Source of the DNA: Magnaporthiopsis rhizophila
Lineage: Eukaryota; Ascomycota; Sordariomycetes; Magnaporthales; Magnaporthaceae
Direction of reading: 5' to 3'
NCBI GenBank assembly: GCA_003049465.1
Contig: PYSS01000072.1
Span: forward strand, 124,001-188,000
DNA length: 64,000 nucleotides
Part shown: positions 10,893 to 20,884 of the stretch, piece after piece
How positions within the stretch are numbered: position 1 is the first letter of the stretch
Layout of the letters: every line of letters begins with the position of its first letter
Position numbers and translations under genes: made by a program
Notes under the pieces: model-generated
Seen by the model: the letters and a program-made list of their open reading frames with translations, nothing else
The model's database searches: none
What the model was told of the DNA's origin: nothing

Positions 10893-11468
10893 ATAGCCTT
10901 GCTAGCCCCCAGTTCGAGGTGTGGGCGATTCATCATTTGCTGTGGCAGGTCGCACCCGCAGAGGAAGAACGGGTAGCTCGCTCCTTTACCGGAGGGGAAC
11001 ATCCGACATATCCACATATTGTGTAGGAGGCGCAGATGGGAGAGTAAGACCAGAGGGCTGAGCTGTAGAGTCGTTAGTAGCCAACGCCTCATGCAGAGCA
11101 CGATGAACCTGCTGATCATCTGTGGGGAGTCCAGTGGCTTCTCAGGGCGGCGGGCATGTGAGAGGTGGAGATCCTGGACAATCCTGCTGCTGTCGGGTCG
11201 GTGACCAGCGCGTCTTGTCATTGGGGAGCGGGCTGTTCGCAGAAGCCCCCAAAGTCACTCTCGTCTCAGATGATCATCAGAAGCATTTTCAGAAAAATTC
11301 AGGCAAGCAAAAATCAGAAGTCCCATTGATAAAATAAAAATTGCCGTTGATGTCGGCAAACCAGTGCGGCTATGGCTCTGGTATATCCTCCTCCATCCCT
11401 CCCCCATCCCTCCTCCATCCCTCCCCCGTGGTTCCCTCCCCCTGGGCTGTGTCCTGCCCGGACCTCTA
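8651..11468. other. Gene-poor region with purine-rich and poly-T tracts
   Basis: No gene is supported. Bases about 10010-10320 form a purine-rich tract with many AGGATAGGA / AGATAGGA words, the complement of the pyrimidine words in the minisatellites. Bases 10800-10890 are an interrupted poly-T run with three N at 10849-10851. Overlapping open frames in all phases lack coding character. CTCCATCCCTCCCCCATCCC-type C/T repeats lie at about 11390-11440. Confidence 0.5.
10780..10902. repeat. Poly-T tract flanked by a 12-bp inverted repeat, with 3 N
   Basis: GCAAGGCTATCA at about 10780-10791 and its complement TGATAGCCTTGC at about 10891-10902 enclose around 90 T residues and the unresolved bases. 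The arrangement could be a foldback element or an assembler product made by joining the two strands of one homopolymer-containing sequence. Confidence 0.5.
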
Positions 11469-12510
11469 TTAGGCGAGGTCCATCTCCTCCACCCCCGCGG
11501 TCACCTCCTCCATCGTCGGGTCGACGTCGGCCATCTCGACGTCGGACTGCATATGTGAAGTATCATGTGGTTAGCGTTTTTTGCTAGACGAACTAAATGG
11601 TGAAGATTAGTTTGATAGATGGACATACCTGGTCCTCGGCCTCGCTGCTGCTGCTGCTGATGCTGCTGTTGCTGTCGTCGTCGTCGTCGTAGTCGTCGGC
11701 GTCGAGCAGACCGCCGGCCAACTCGTACATCTCGAGGCCGCCGGCGGCCCACTCCCGCCTCTTGTCTCCGCCGGCGACAAGGTTGAACCGGTCAATAGAC
11801 CGGGCGAGCTCGGAGTGCCGCTCCTCCTCGTATGGCAAGGTGGGGCTCTCCCACCAGGCGGCACGGGCGGCGCTGAGCTTCGCGAAAAGCTCAATGAAGA
11901 TGGGCTCTTTGAGCCCCCGCGTCCAGTCCCTCGCGGGCTGGAGCGCCTCCATGAGGCCGAGGAACTCGACCGTGAAGGACGAGTTCCCGCCCCGCGCCTT
12001 CTCGGCCGCGAAGAGGTCGGCGGCATCCTCGAACAGCTGGACCAGCAGCAGCTCGACGACGGCCTTGGGCAGGCGGGCGGAGGGGGTGCTGGTGCTGCTG
12101 CTGGTGTTGGTGTTGGTGGTGGTGGTGGTGGTGGAGGCGGCGGTGGCGTCCATGATGGCTCTGGCGACCTGGCGGTCGCGGCCCCCACGCGCGAGAAAGT
12201 TGGAGATTTTGGCATATTTCATGCCAGATTTGGGCAAAGCCCTCTTCAAACCGAGCAACCGGCTCATCTTGGGCGGGCGGCTGGGCTTTATTTGATTTTG
12301 CTTGGGGACGGCGAGGGCGACTGGGACGGCGGCGGGCAGCGGCAGGGCTTTCAGTCTGAAGAGGCTGGGGAGGAAGTGGTCAACGTTGGCATGGAATTTT
12401 TTCAGTCTGGCAAAGGTTTTGTGCTGCTCTGGGGTGGGGTTTTGAAGAGACTGGGTTAAAGAAGGAAGGAACGACCGAGCCTCGAATATGTTTTCCTTAG
12501 CTAGGCTCAC
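11469..12510 (-). CDS. Hypothetical protein, 319 aa, Thr/Ser-rich with acidic C-terminal region
   Basis: Two exons: 12510-11629 and 11546-11469 (minus strand). The intron 11628-11547 starts GTATGT and ends CAG in phase 0; the last exon adds SDVEMADVDPTMEEVTAGVE and a few more residues. The protein has a basic segment near residue 80-95 (KMSRLLGLKRALPKSG), a Thr/Ser/Asn tract near 125-145, a predicted helical middle (AVVELLLVQLFEDAADLFA) and an acidic, serine-rich stretch (DADDYDDDDD) near the end. There is no signal peptide, membrane segment or known catalytic motif. I do not recognise the family; a nuclear or cytosolic acidic protein is a guess. The long consistent frame and in-phase intron support a real gene. 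Confidence 0.65.
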
Positions 12511-12804
12511 CTCCTCTTCATACCCTGCTCACCTTGGGCTGGTTCGATAGTTTTAAGAGAAGAGAGCGAATACCACGTAGCCGTTGTTATACACGGCTCA
12601 TTGTGGAAAAAAGCTAGCATGCTCGTGATAAGAACAAAGCTTGTACTGGCAATCGTATACTGGTAGCCATGAAGCCAGGACTGCAGTTGGACTTTCTTGA
12701 TATTGAAGCCATCCGATATCACGTTTGCTTGCCCAGACCCACAGCATGCAAAGAGGAGGTGTGCCTTCAAATAGAACTTCTCCGGAGCTCCTTCCAACAA
12801 AACA

Positions 12805-12880
12805 GATGGTCGAGTGGCCTGGGAGATAGTAATCTAATTAATATCTTCGAAGGTCGCGGGTTCAAGTCCCGCAATGCGCG
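12805..12880 (+). ncRNA. tRNA-like Pol III element or decayed tRNA
   Basis: TGGTCGAGTGG at about 12807-12817 fits the Pol III A box and GGTTCAAGTCC at about 12859-12869 fits the B box inside a perfect 5-bp T-stem (GCGGG/CCCGC) with a 7-nt loop. Between them AGATA/TATCT can pair around a 13-nt loop. The expected 7-bp acceptor stem is missing: the 3' strand AATGCGC has no complement before the A box. It is therefore more likely a tRNA relic or the head of a SINE than a working tRNA; a T-run lies about 140 nt downstream. No anticodon is assigned. Confidence 0.4.
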
Positions 12881-13017
12881 CTACCCACGTCATAGTAGTT
12901 GACAGGGCTGGCACCACGTCCATGGCAAAATACTGTGATTTGGTATAATACGTTATGCCCCAGTGCCAGTGAACGACCGTGGGTGGGACTAGATCTGGGG
13001 GAATACCATCGCTTTCT

Positions 13018-13018
13018 T

Positions 13019-13071
<53 letters not shown>

Positions 13072-13072
13072 A
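13018..13072. repeat. Homopolymer tract T(n)A(11)
   Basis: A run of about 36 T (after CTTTCTTTC) is followed immediately by 11 A. It may be the tail of a short retroelement that starts at the tRNA-like element, or simple-sequence expansion. Length is likely unreliable in the assembly. Confidence 0.6.
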
Positions 13073-13522
13073 TTAATAATAATAAAACAAAACACCAGGG
13101 TCGCTGGAGATGAAGCCAGATGACGTTTATATTCGGTAGCAGTACGGGCAGGTTGTGCGATACTAAATGCCACGGCCAAGGCAAAGCTGCTGCCAGGATT
13201 GCGTTCGCAGGTCACGGAAGGAGAAGAGATATAAATAAGAATAAGCATGTGCTGGTCTCGCCACGCGTCAGGACAGAGCTGCTCGGAAAGTGAGTGTATA
13301 CGGAGCATCGCAAGGTGAGTCGTGGAAACAGCAGGCTCCAAGTGACTCGATGGCCATGGGAGCAATGGTTTACGGAATAAGCACGCCAAGTGAGAGTGAC
13401 TGTTTTGCATTGTGTGGTCATCCGCATCGCCAAACAGCAAATGTGTAGTCTAAAGAGGCGCCGCACCAATGCACCGAGCTACTCGGTGCTCACTGGGCGG
13501 GCGAGTGTTGGCCCTCGTCATT

Positions 13523-14506
13523 CTACGAGTGTTTCTTGACCCTGGCCCACAAAGTACCTAGTATGTCGACGTCTCGCTTCACCGAATGGCTCTCCTCGCC
13601 CTGGCCGGGGTCCTCGAGCTTGTTCTGCAGCTTGGCCATTATTACATCCATGGCCATCTTGGGCGAAATCAGCTTGAGCTCCTCGTCGAGCTTGTGCTGG
13701 CTGATGAGGCGACCGCCATCGCACAGCTCGCGCACGAGAGTTTCGGCCAGGTGCTGGCAGTTGCTCTCGAGCAGGCTGTACTTCGGGTTGAGGGTCATGT
13801 GCCTCTCGCCGAGCGCCTGGATCTCCTCGTGGCTTTTTGTGGTCTCGCCCACGTAGTAGGCGTTGCTCCACGTCTGGACGAACTCGGGCGTGACCTCGTT
13901 GACGCGGAAGATGTTTTTCCCAATCATATTGAGCTCGAGGCGGTCGCTCATCAGGTCGTAGCTGTACGACTTGCCGGTGCCGCGGTCGATGACGCACAGG
14001 GCCCAGTGGCAGATGCTGTTCATGCTCATGCCGACGTGGCGGGCCAGCAGGCGGTACGACTGCTTGGTCAGCTCGACGGGGCCGAACTCGATAGGCGTCG
14101 TGACGAGCAGGACGGCCCGGTGCGCCGTGCCGCGCGTGTAGACCAGCGGCTGCTCCATCTCGCTGACGCCGGCGCCCGGGTCTGCCGAGGCCGCGTCTGG
14201 GCTGCGGCTCTGCTCGAGGCGCGCGGCGATGGGGGCCAGGAACTCATTGCGCTCGCGGGCCAGGGCACGCTCGGCCTCGGCCGCCGCCGCCGCCTCGGGG
14301 TCTAGTTCTGCTGCGCGATTCTTGACCTCTTCCCTGCGGCAGCCGTGGTGGTGGCGCGACGTTAATAGTTGTGGGGCCAAGGCGTGATGAAGATTTCCTG
14401 GTAGCGCGGAATTCAGGAGCGCCTCATGTGGGGCGGGCTCCTGCTGGCTGCGGGAGATGGCGGCAGCCACGCGATCGAGCAGGGAGGGAGAGGGGGGGAG
14501 GGCCAT
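13523..14506 (-). CDS. Papain-fold (LRAT / NlpC-P60-like) domain protein, 327 aa
   Basis: A single exon runs from ATG 14506 to TAG 13523-13525. Residues 1-115 are Ala/Glu-rich and probably disordered. The domain from about 120 to 265 has CHWALCVIDRGTG (His167) and, 83 residues later, LLESNCQHLAETLV (Cys250). The His-first, NC-second order with hydrophobic strands around them is that of permuted papain-like folds such as LRAT, in which the pair is catalytic. There is no signal peptide or clear membrane helix. A cytosolic acyltransferase, thiol hydrolase or peptidase role is inferred; the substrate is unknown. A PPPDE-type deubiquitinase-like fold is the main alternative. Confidence 0.6.
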   Translation of the reverse strand: MALPPSPSLLDRVAAAISRSQQEPAPHEALLNSALPGNLHHALAPQLLTSRHHHGCRREEVKNRAAELDPEAAAAAEAERALARERNEFLAPIAARLEQSRSPDAASADPGAGVSEMEQPLVYTRGTAHRAVLLVTTPIEFGPVELTKQSYRLLARHVGMSMNSICHWALCVIDRGTGKSYSYDLMSDRLELNMIGKNIFRVNEVTPEFVQTWSNAYYVGETTKSHEEIQALGERHMTLNPKYSLLESNCQHLAETLVRELCDGGRLISQHKLDEELKLISPKMAMDVIMAKLQNKLEDPGQGEESHSVKRDVDILGTLWARVKKHS

Positions 14507-15854
14507 CGCACCATATTTTTACGACGTATTGCTGTGTGGCCTTAGTAGCCTTGGTGAACTTCTTGGAAAACGACTCGAGGCCCATGGCAGCCACACGCGC
14601 AAGGCGGAAGCCTAAAATAGAGACGCGGCCTGGAGGGTTCCAGCAACGCGAATCGTCACGGGGCAATTGAGGGTTCCGGATTGGGTTGCCGGGTCAAGAA
14701 CCGAACATCTGGGCTGGAGCTCTGGCAGAGATTGGTTTAATTCCCCGCGCGCACGGCCGGATCTGACGTGAGTTGACAATCCAATTGGCACCGGAAATGG
14801 GATTGGATTTCGAAAACATATCAAACGCCTGCCTGCGTCCCTGATGGCAGGCAGCGCGGACAAAAAGCTGGGCAAGGCGGCGCAGTGACTGCGAGCCCCT
14901 ATTTGCATTTGCGGAGCCAGCGGGTCACAAGGCGCGCCTCCAGCGCGTGACTTTGTGGCTCAGCTCTTTCCGGAACCGTCATCATCTCGGAAACGGCCCA
15001 GCGAAAGGCATTCAAATGATCGGATTGCACATTGCTCAGAAGACACAAGAACAGCAGCCCTGGAGCCTCGTCCGAATCAAAATCCCATGTCGTGGAGATA
15101 TCATCCTATGGGGCCCGCGGGGTCCTGGCAGCGTCGGCAGGCCTTTCCGCTTCGACGTTCTGTCATGCGCGTAACGGCCACCACCAGCAACACATTCTAT
15201 CATAAAAGCTTGAAGCTTGCGCCGGGCCGTTTTCGTTTGATGTCGATCCGGTGGCACCAGAAAAAGAGCCACTCTCGCGCGAGTCTCTGCCGATTCGATG
15301 GGGCCTAACCCTGCCGTGGATCCTCGCCACATCCCTGTTGGTCTGATCTGACCATGCTGAAACCCAGCCGAGCCTTGAGCATTGCTCCTCCCCAGAGTCG
15401 TAACAGCTCCTTTTCTCCCGGATAGCTATGCATGGACATGCGCCGCGGCGGCACTCGGCAGTTTGCGGACAGGCGGGCCAGGGGCGACCGATAGGTCTCC
15501 ATCTTACAAGAAAGGCTCGCTATATTTGGTCCTCTCCTTCGGGCTGCGTCGTCTTCCCCTCCTCCTTCTCTGGACTTGATTCATTTTTCTCCGGTTACCC
15601 CTACCTATTCGAGCTTGTGATCGGGTCCGGCAAAACCAGGGCTGCAATCTGTCGACGACACCTGGATACCTACCCAAATGCGCCTTGTCTCGCTGGTCGT
15701 CTAGCTCCTCGGCTCGCTTGCGTGCTCTTTCACTTCTTGTCTGTCTTTATTCATCACCTGCTCAGGGACCTGACAGTGTCTTGGTCATTCTCTTTCTCTA
15801 CGTTTCTTCACCCACCCTCAGGACAGGGCCTTTTATCTCGAATAACCTTCCACG
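14507..15854. other. Divergent intergenic region upstream of the papain-fold and xylanase genes
   Basis: These 1348 bp separate two genes transcribed away from each other and must hold both promoters. The last 250 bp before the xylanase ATG are C/T-rich, as is usual for highly expressed fungal leaders. I see no reading frame with coding character and cannot name specific operator sites. Confidence 0.5.
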
Positions 15855-17644
15855 ATGGCAAGGCTCACTGTTCTTGCTACTATACTCTTGACCGCCGCCT
15901 CTGGCGCCCTGGGCCAGGCCGGTGGCAATGGCGGCAACAGAGGTGGCGGTCCTAACAGGGGTGGCGGCGGTGGTGGTAGCGGCGGCGGCGGCGGTGGTGC
16001 AGCGACGGGCGAAGGCCTCCACGATCTCGCCGTAAAGGCGGGCAAGCTTTACTTTGGTACAGCTACGGATTCCAACAACTTCAACGATGCAAAGTATACG
16101 AGCATCGTCAAGAACACGAGAGAGTTTGGCCTGTTTGTGCCAGAGAATAGCCAGAAATGGCAAAGTATTCAGCCTCAAGCCGGCCAGTTCAACTTCCAAT
16201 CCGCGGACCAGGTCGCCGGCCTGGCAAACTCGACTCGAGGCCTGCTCCGATGTCATACGCTTGTTTGGCACTCGCAGCTGCCAAGCTTTGGTATGTGTCG
16301 CTGCATCTCTCGAGCCTTTTTCTTCCCCTTGCTTGTCACTAACACCACTGAACCACAGTTTCCAACGGGCAATTCAACAAAGACTCTCTCACGAAAATTA
16401 TGGAAACGCACATCGGCCGCGTCATGGGCCACTTCAAAGGACAGTGCTACGCGTGGGATGTCGTCAACGAGGCCATCAACGAAGACGGCTCGTTTCGCAA
16501 CTCGGTCTTCTTCAAAACGCTGGGCAAAGATTTCATACCGCTTTCATTTAAAATTGCCGCCGTGGCCGATCCAAGCGCCAAGCTCTACTATAACGACTTC
16601 AACATTGAGTTCGGCGGCAAAAAAGCAGAGACAGCATTGAGCATCGTGAAGCTGGTCAAGGACGCGGGCCAGCGTATCGACGGCGTCGGCTTCCAGGGCC
16701 ACTTTACCGTGGGGCAGACCCCGAGCCGCCAGGACCTGGCATCGCATCTCAAGCGGTTTACCGATCTGGGGGTGGAGGTACGTTTTTCTTTATTCTTATC
16801 AAAGCACGTAGGTGGCAGGGTCTGCTATCTACGGTGACCGGGAGGCCCGTACGCGACCAAGTCACGTGGCTAGGTCGCTTGACCCCCAGCCATGACCGCT
16901 GCGGGCCCTCCTGGCCGTTGCAGTCCGGAGGCCCTACTGGCCGTGACAATTTTACTAAGAGTTGTTTTTTTCTAGGTCAGCTACACAGAGCTGGACATTC
17001 GCCATGCCAAGGTGCCCGCCAGTGCCGCGGCCCGCCAGCAGCAGGCTACCGACTACACCAACGTCGTTGGCGCCTGCCTGGACACAGCAAAGTGTGTTGG
17101 TGTGGTTGCGTGGCAGTTCACGGACAAGTTCTCGTGGATTCCACAGACATTCTCCGGTGCCGGGGAGGCGTGCCTGCTGGACCAGAACTACCAGAAGACG
17201 CCAGCCTACACGGCCGTCGCGAACCTCCTTCGATCCGCTGCAGCAGGAGGTGGTGCAGGCCGCGGCGTGGGCGGTGGCACGAATGGTAGTAACGGCAGTG
17301 GCGGCAACGGTGGTAACGGCAACGGCAACGGTGGTGCTCGTGGAGGCTCTCGCGGCGGTGGCAACCGGGCTACGGACACCTTCAACTTGGAATCATCCGA
17401 CGAGGAATCCAGCCCGGCTGCTATCTCGCCCCCGGTGCCAGTCAACAACGGAGGCGGCGGCGATCCGTTCACTCCCGAGCAGCAGCCATCGCCACCGGCG
17501 ATTCCAGCTGCCGTCGATGAGAAGAGCACGGCCGCTGCCGGGAAAATCATGCCCATGACCGCAGAAAGCTCCATGCTGGAGCCGACCCTGGGTGGCGCCT
17601 GTCTTGCCATGGCCATGGTGGCGACCGGCATGCTTTTTCTCTAG
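15855..17644 (+). CDS. Secreted, GPI-anchored GH10 endo-1,4-beta-xylanase
   Basis: Exons 15855-16290, 16359-16777 and 16976-17644 give 507 aa (donors GTATGT and GTACGT; acceptors ACAG and CTAG). Residues 1-20 are a signal peptide ending at ALG-Q. Residues 22-50 are almost pure Gly/Asn. The GH10 barrel spans about 54-375: WHSQLPSF, the acid/base Glu183 in WDVVNEAINE, the nucleophile Glu290 in SYTELDIRH, and WQFTDKFSWIP. A second Gly/Asn/Ser/Pro-rich stretch follows and the chain ends in a hydrophobic tail (LGGACLAMAMVATGMLFL) typical of a GPI signal. The enzyme cuts the xylan backbone and is probably held at the cell surface. It is convergent with the CFEM gene 358 nt downstream. Confidence 0.9.
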
Positions 17645-18002
17645 TCCGCGCAGTGCGCCTGTGCGATAGCTAGATAGTTAGGACATTTGTCTGCCCCATC
17701 ATATGTTTACACACACGCTTGCCGTGAGCCCGGTCGACGTGAATAGTATATAGTTTGAAAGCAACGCCAGGTCATGATACAAATTATTATTATCAATGGC
17801 TGCGTCTGCCGGCACGCCTGATGGGACGTGGAATAGATACAAAGAAACATGTGCTGTCTAATGAGAGCGGGCAGGTGCAGTGTGTGGGTCCGTTTGGAGT
17901 TTTCCCTTTTGATACCCGAATCGGAGTGCCCCATTTGGCGACACGGTACGACCTTGGACGGGATAAATTTCACATGGCCAGGTAGGTAAAACCCACGTCT
18001 GC
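17645..18002. other. Convergent 3' spacer between xylanase and CFEM genes
   Basis: This 358-bp spacer holds both 3' untranslated regions and terminators. It is moderately A/T-rich around 17750-17800. No gene or repeat is visible. Confidence 0.5.
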
Positions 18003-18648
18003 TTAGTACGCGGCGAAGAAAGCCAAGGCCATCATGGCGGCGCCGCCGAGGCCAGTGAGCTTGGGGGCGCCGGCAGGGAGAGCGGTGCCCGTGGTCGAGG
18101 TCGAGGTCGAGGTCGAGGTCGTGTTGTTGGTGCCGCCGGGCCGGGTCGTGGGGACGCCGATGGGCAGGGAGGTGGTGCCGGCGCTGGTCACGACGGGGAC
18201 GGTGGTGGTCGGGACGCTGCCGGACCTGGTGGTGCCGGTGGCGGCGCCGGTGGTCGACACCCTGGTGGTCCCGGGTAGGAGGGTGTTGCCGCCGGCCCCG
18301 CTGCAGATGCGCGTGATGGCGGGGAGGACCTCGTCTGATGGGTGGGAGGTGATTGTGTGTTAGTAAGATCGCAAAAGCATGTTTTCAAGTATCCAATCGC
18401 CAGGGGTGTCTCCACGTACTAATGGCGGTCTCTTGCCCGCAGCTCTGCACGACGCAGGCGGTCCCCGACGAGATGACCTTGTTCCGGTTCTCGGCCTTGC
18501 AGAGGCAGCTGACGTCCGTCTCGGAGCAGCCGGTCTCCTTGATGGCAGGGCCCAGGCACTGACGCGCGCATTGAGGAACATCGTTAAGGCTCTGGGCCGA
18601 GGCGAGGCCGGCGGCGGCGAAGGCAGCGAGAGCGGTGGAGTACTTCAT
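18003..18648 (-). CDS. CFEM-domain GPI-anchored surface protein, 186 aa
   Basis: Exons 18648-18420 and 18334-18003 (minus strand) are joined by an intron with GTACGT donor and CAG acceptor; the join gives ETAINEVLPAITRICSG. Residues 1-18 are a signal peptide. Eight cysteines at 27, 31, 41, 48, 50, 65, 70 and 87 match the CFEM pattern. Asp45 sits three residues before Cys48, a position where haem-binding CFEM proteins have an axial Asp. A Thr/Ser/Gly-rich stalk with a TSTSTST run follows, and the C-terminal hydrophobic tail (GGAAMMALAFFAAY) fits a GPI signal. CFEM proteins act in haem or iron capture or as effectors at the fungal surface; the exact role here is unknown. Confidence 0.88.
18098..18120. 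repeat. Short in-frame hexamer repeat (GGTCGA)n in the CFEM stalk
   Basis: About four copies of GGTCGA encode the Ser-Thr repeats of the CFEM stalk on the minus strand. Copy number of such a run may vary between strains, changing stalk length. Confidence 0.6.
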
Positions 18649-18785
18649 CTTGAATGGGGATGTGTTTTTCTGTGGTTTTGGTTTGCAACGAAAGTGAAGC
18701 AGGCAATGGCGAGCGAAGGTGGTTATCAAAGTGATGGATGTGCGGTGCCAGAGAAGGCGGTTGTGGCTGGACGAGATCCGGCTTC

Positions 18786-18792
18786 CTTTATA
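18786..18792 (-). promoter_or_regulatory. Putative TATA box of the CFEM gene
   Basis: On the minus strand TATAAAG lies about 138 nt before the CFEM ATG. Distance and context are plausible for a fungal core promoter; only the motif supports it. Confidence 0.35.
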
Positions 18793-20884
18793 TTCACTTA
18801 GGGGAACTCAGACGACGCCTCATCCAGGTGGAGAAAACCACACCTTCATCATTCAATCAAAGTCCCTTCCCAAGCAGAGGCAGTGAGTAACCCTAGGAGA
18901 CCGGTTCCAAAGGATCGTCGTCGGCATTGCTAAACTAGACATTCAATACGGGAAGGGAGAGTCTTGGCATGATGCAGCGCCGGCCAAGGGGGAGGCACAG
19001 CCGCCGACCCGTCTGGAGCCTTGATGACGGCCGTGGGCGGGCCGTACAATACGGGATTGTACTGTATGTACTTGGGTGCGGAAACAGGGCAGTGCCCCCG
19101 GCGCAAACGACTTGGATGGCCCTCATCGGCATCGACATCACAAAAGACCAGAGGCCGCCCAATGGATGACGTTGTCTAGGTGCGGGGCAGGACCCGCTCC
19201 ATGTCTCGGGCATCCTCCCGACCGCCAATGGGGTGTTCTGTTGTCGTCACTTACCACGGCAACATCGCCACATCGCCAATGCTCGCAATGGCCAATGAAG
19301 TCTAAAGCGGTCGTGGGAAGGCCGGGCGGGCTGCCTCGGCAGTCGGGGCCAGCCCGCTTGTTCTTGAGCTAAACCAGCCGCCTTCGCCCCAGACCCCGGC
19401 ACTCTGACCACACAATTACGCATCCCAAGCCCGGGGGAAGCACGGGGGAGTCGATACGAGGTGGTATCTGTGACGTTTGTATGAGCCAGGCCTACTTGCA
19501 AGGGCACTAGAGGCATGAGAAGGCATCCTGGCACGCAATGGAATAAGTATTTGCGCCTCGAGGCGAGAATTTTGTTGTTCAAGTCTGTTTCCATCAGCCT
19601 GCCGGATCAAAGGCAAGATCAAGGGCTCCGGAGCCAGCACCTCGTACCGTAACGGGATCAATCGGCGGGCCGCTTGTTCCTGCGCCGGGCTGAGACAGTA
19701 TTGTCACCCATACTCAAATGGTGGAAGATTTGAGGTGGAGGTGCTACATGTCTATGTACACTTCCCTCCCGGGATTCGGCACGGGTGGCTGGGTGTTGCT
19801 AAAGATAGAAGACAAAAAACCCCGTACTTTGAGAGGCGGTAGCCGCGACTGAACGGCATCACAGTGCGCAAAAATGATCAACAGCATGCAGGTCCAAACT
19901 GGAGGCGCCTGGGCGGGTTTTCCTTGTTCTGCAACGATCAGCAGGGCGACATTTAGGCGACTAGGGAGCCGCTTCGTTCCTGGCAGGTGGCAGGACGCCC
20001 CGTCGTGCGTAAGACGAAGGCTCAATTGACGACATTGTTTGGGATAAAGTGGCAGGCGCAAATCATGACGCTCAAGGGCCCACAGTGGGCATCGCGATGG
20101 GAGTCGGCCCTAGGATGAAGCATGGAGCGTCGTGGCGTTTTGTGTGTGTATACCAGCACTAACCAGATGGCGTGGTTGCGGCCGCCTCCTGAAGATCGCA
20201 TTTATCTGTTTTCTTGCGGCGTCAACTTCATGGAACACGGACGCAATCACCGATCGGGCGTCGCACTCGTCAGCGCTGGCTGGTGCCCACATATTATGTC
20301 ATCCCATCTACGTCATGCAAATTCCGAACCTCGAGACGCGACCTAAGGCTTGGGGCTTGGGACCAGGTACCCCAAGAAAACCACCCATACAGAACGAGCA
20401 GATGGCGAAAGGTCGCCTGGGAGTGCTGCCACATGGCTGCCTGGATTGGTGGTGGTCCGCTGATTCAGTGGCAGACAGGGCTACACAATGCTTGGGCACA
20501 ACCTTGGGGCTGCCGCTTCTAAAGCATAGTGCCCTGATGCCCAAGCACGACTGCAGATATGATATGGCTGGATATGGCTGCACGGCATCCAAACCGGTCG
20601 GAAAGGTCGGACGAACGAGCTTGTAGCTTATTTGAACCTCATGGCATTGACTCGTGTGCTCTGAATCGGGTAGCCCCGCTCCAGGCACAAAACACCGCAG
20701 ACGGCTCCGCCTAAGCACCCGAACTTGATGCTGCTCCGATTCCCATCGATACCTTGTGCCTGAGTGTAGCCGCAGCATCCTTATACTGTTCGTCGACCCC
20801 GCAAGAATGGAGCACGACTGCAAGACGCGTAAGATTCCAATACATTGGCGTGTAGCCAGTCCCGCGACTTTTGTGCGAGTGCTG
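18793..20884. other. Divergent intergenic region between CFEM and ARMT1-like genes
   Basis: Some 2.1 kb contain no frame with coding character on either strand. The region must hold both promoters. Nothing repeated or strongly structured was noticed. Confidence 0.5.

Larger units (their letters stand above)
12511..13522. other. Intergenic region with tRNA-like element and T/A homopolymers
   Basis: No protein gene is seen. It contains the tRNA-like element (separate entry) and, at about 13018-13070, a run of some 36 T followed by 11 A. The remaining sequence shows no structure I can name. Confidence 0.5.

Noticed and set aside
10724..11221. Poly-Lys / poly-Phe frames across the T run
   Set aside because: By-product of the homopolymer and three N.
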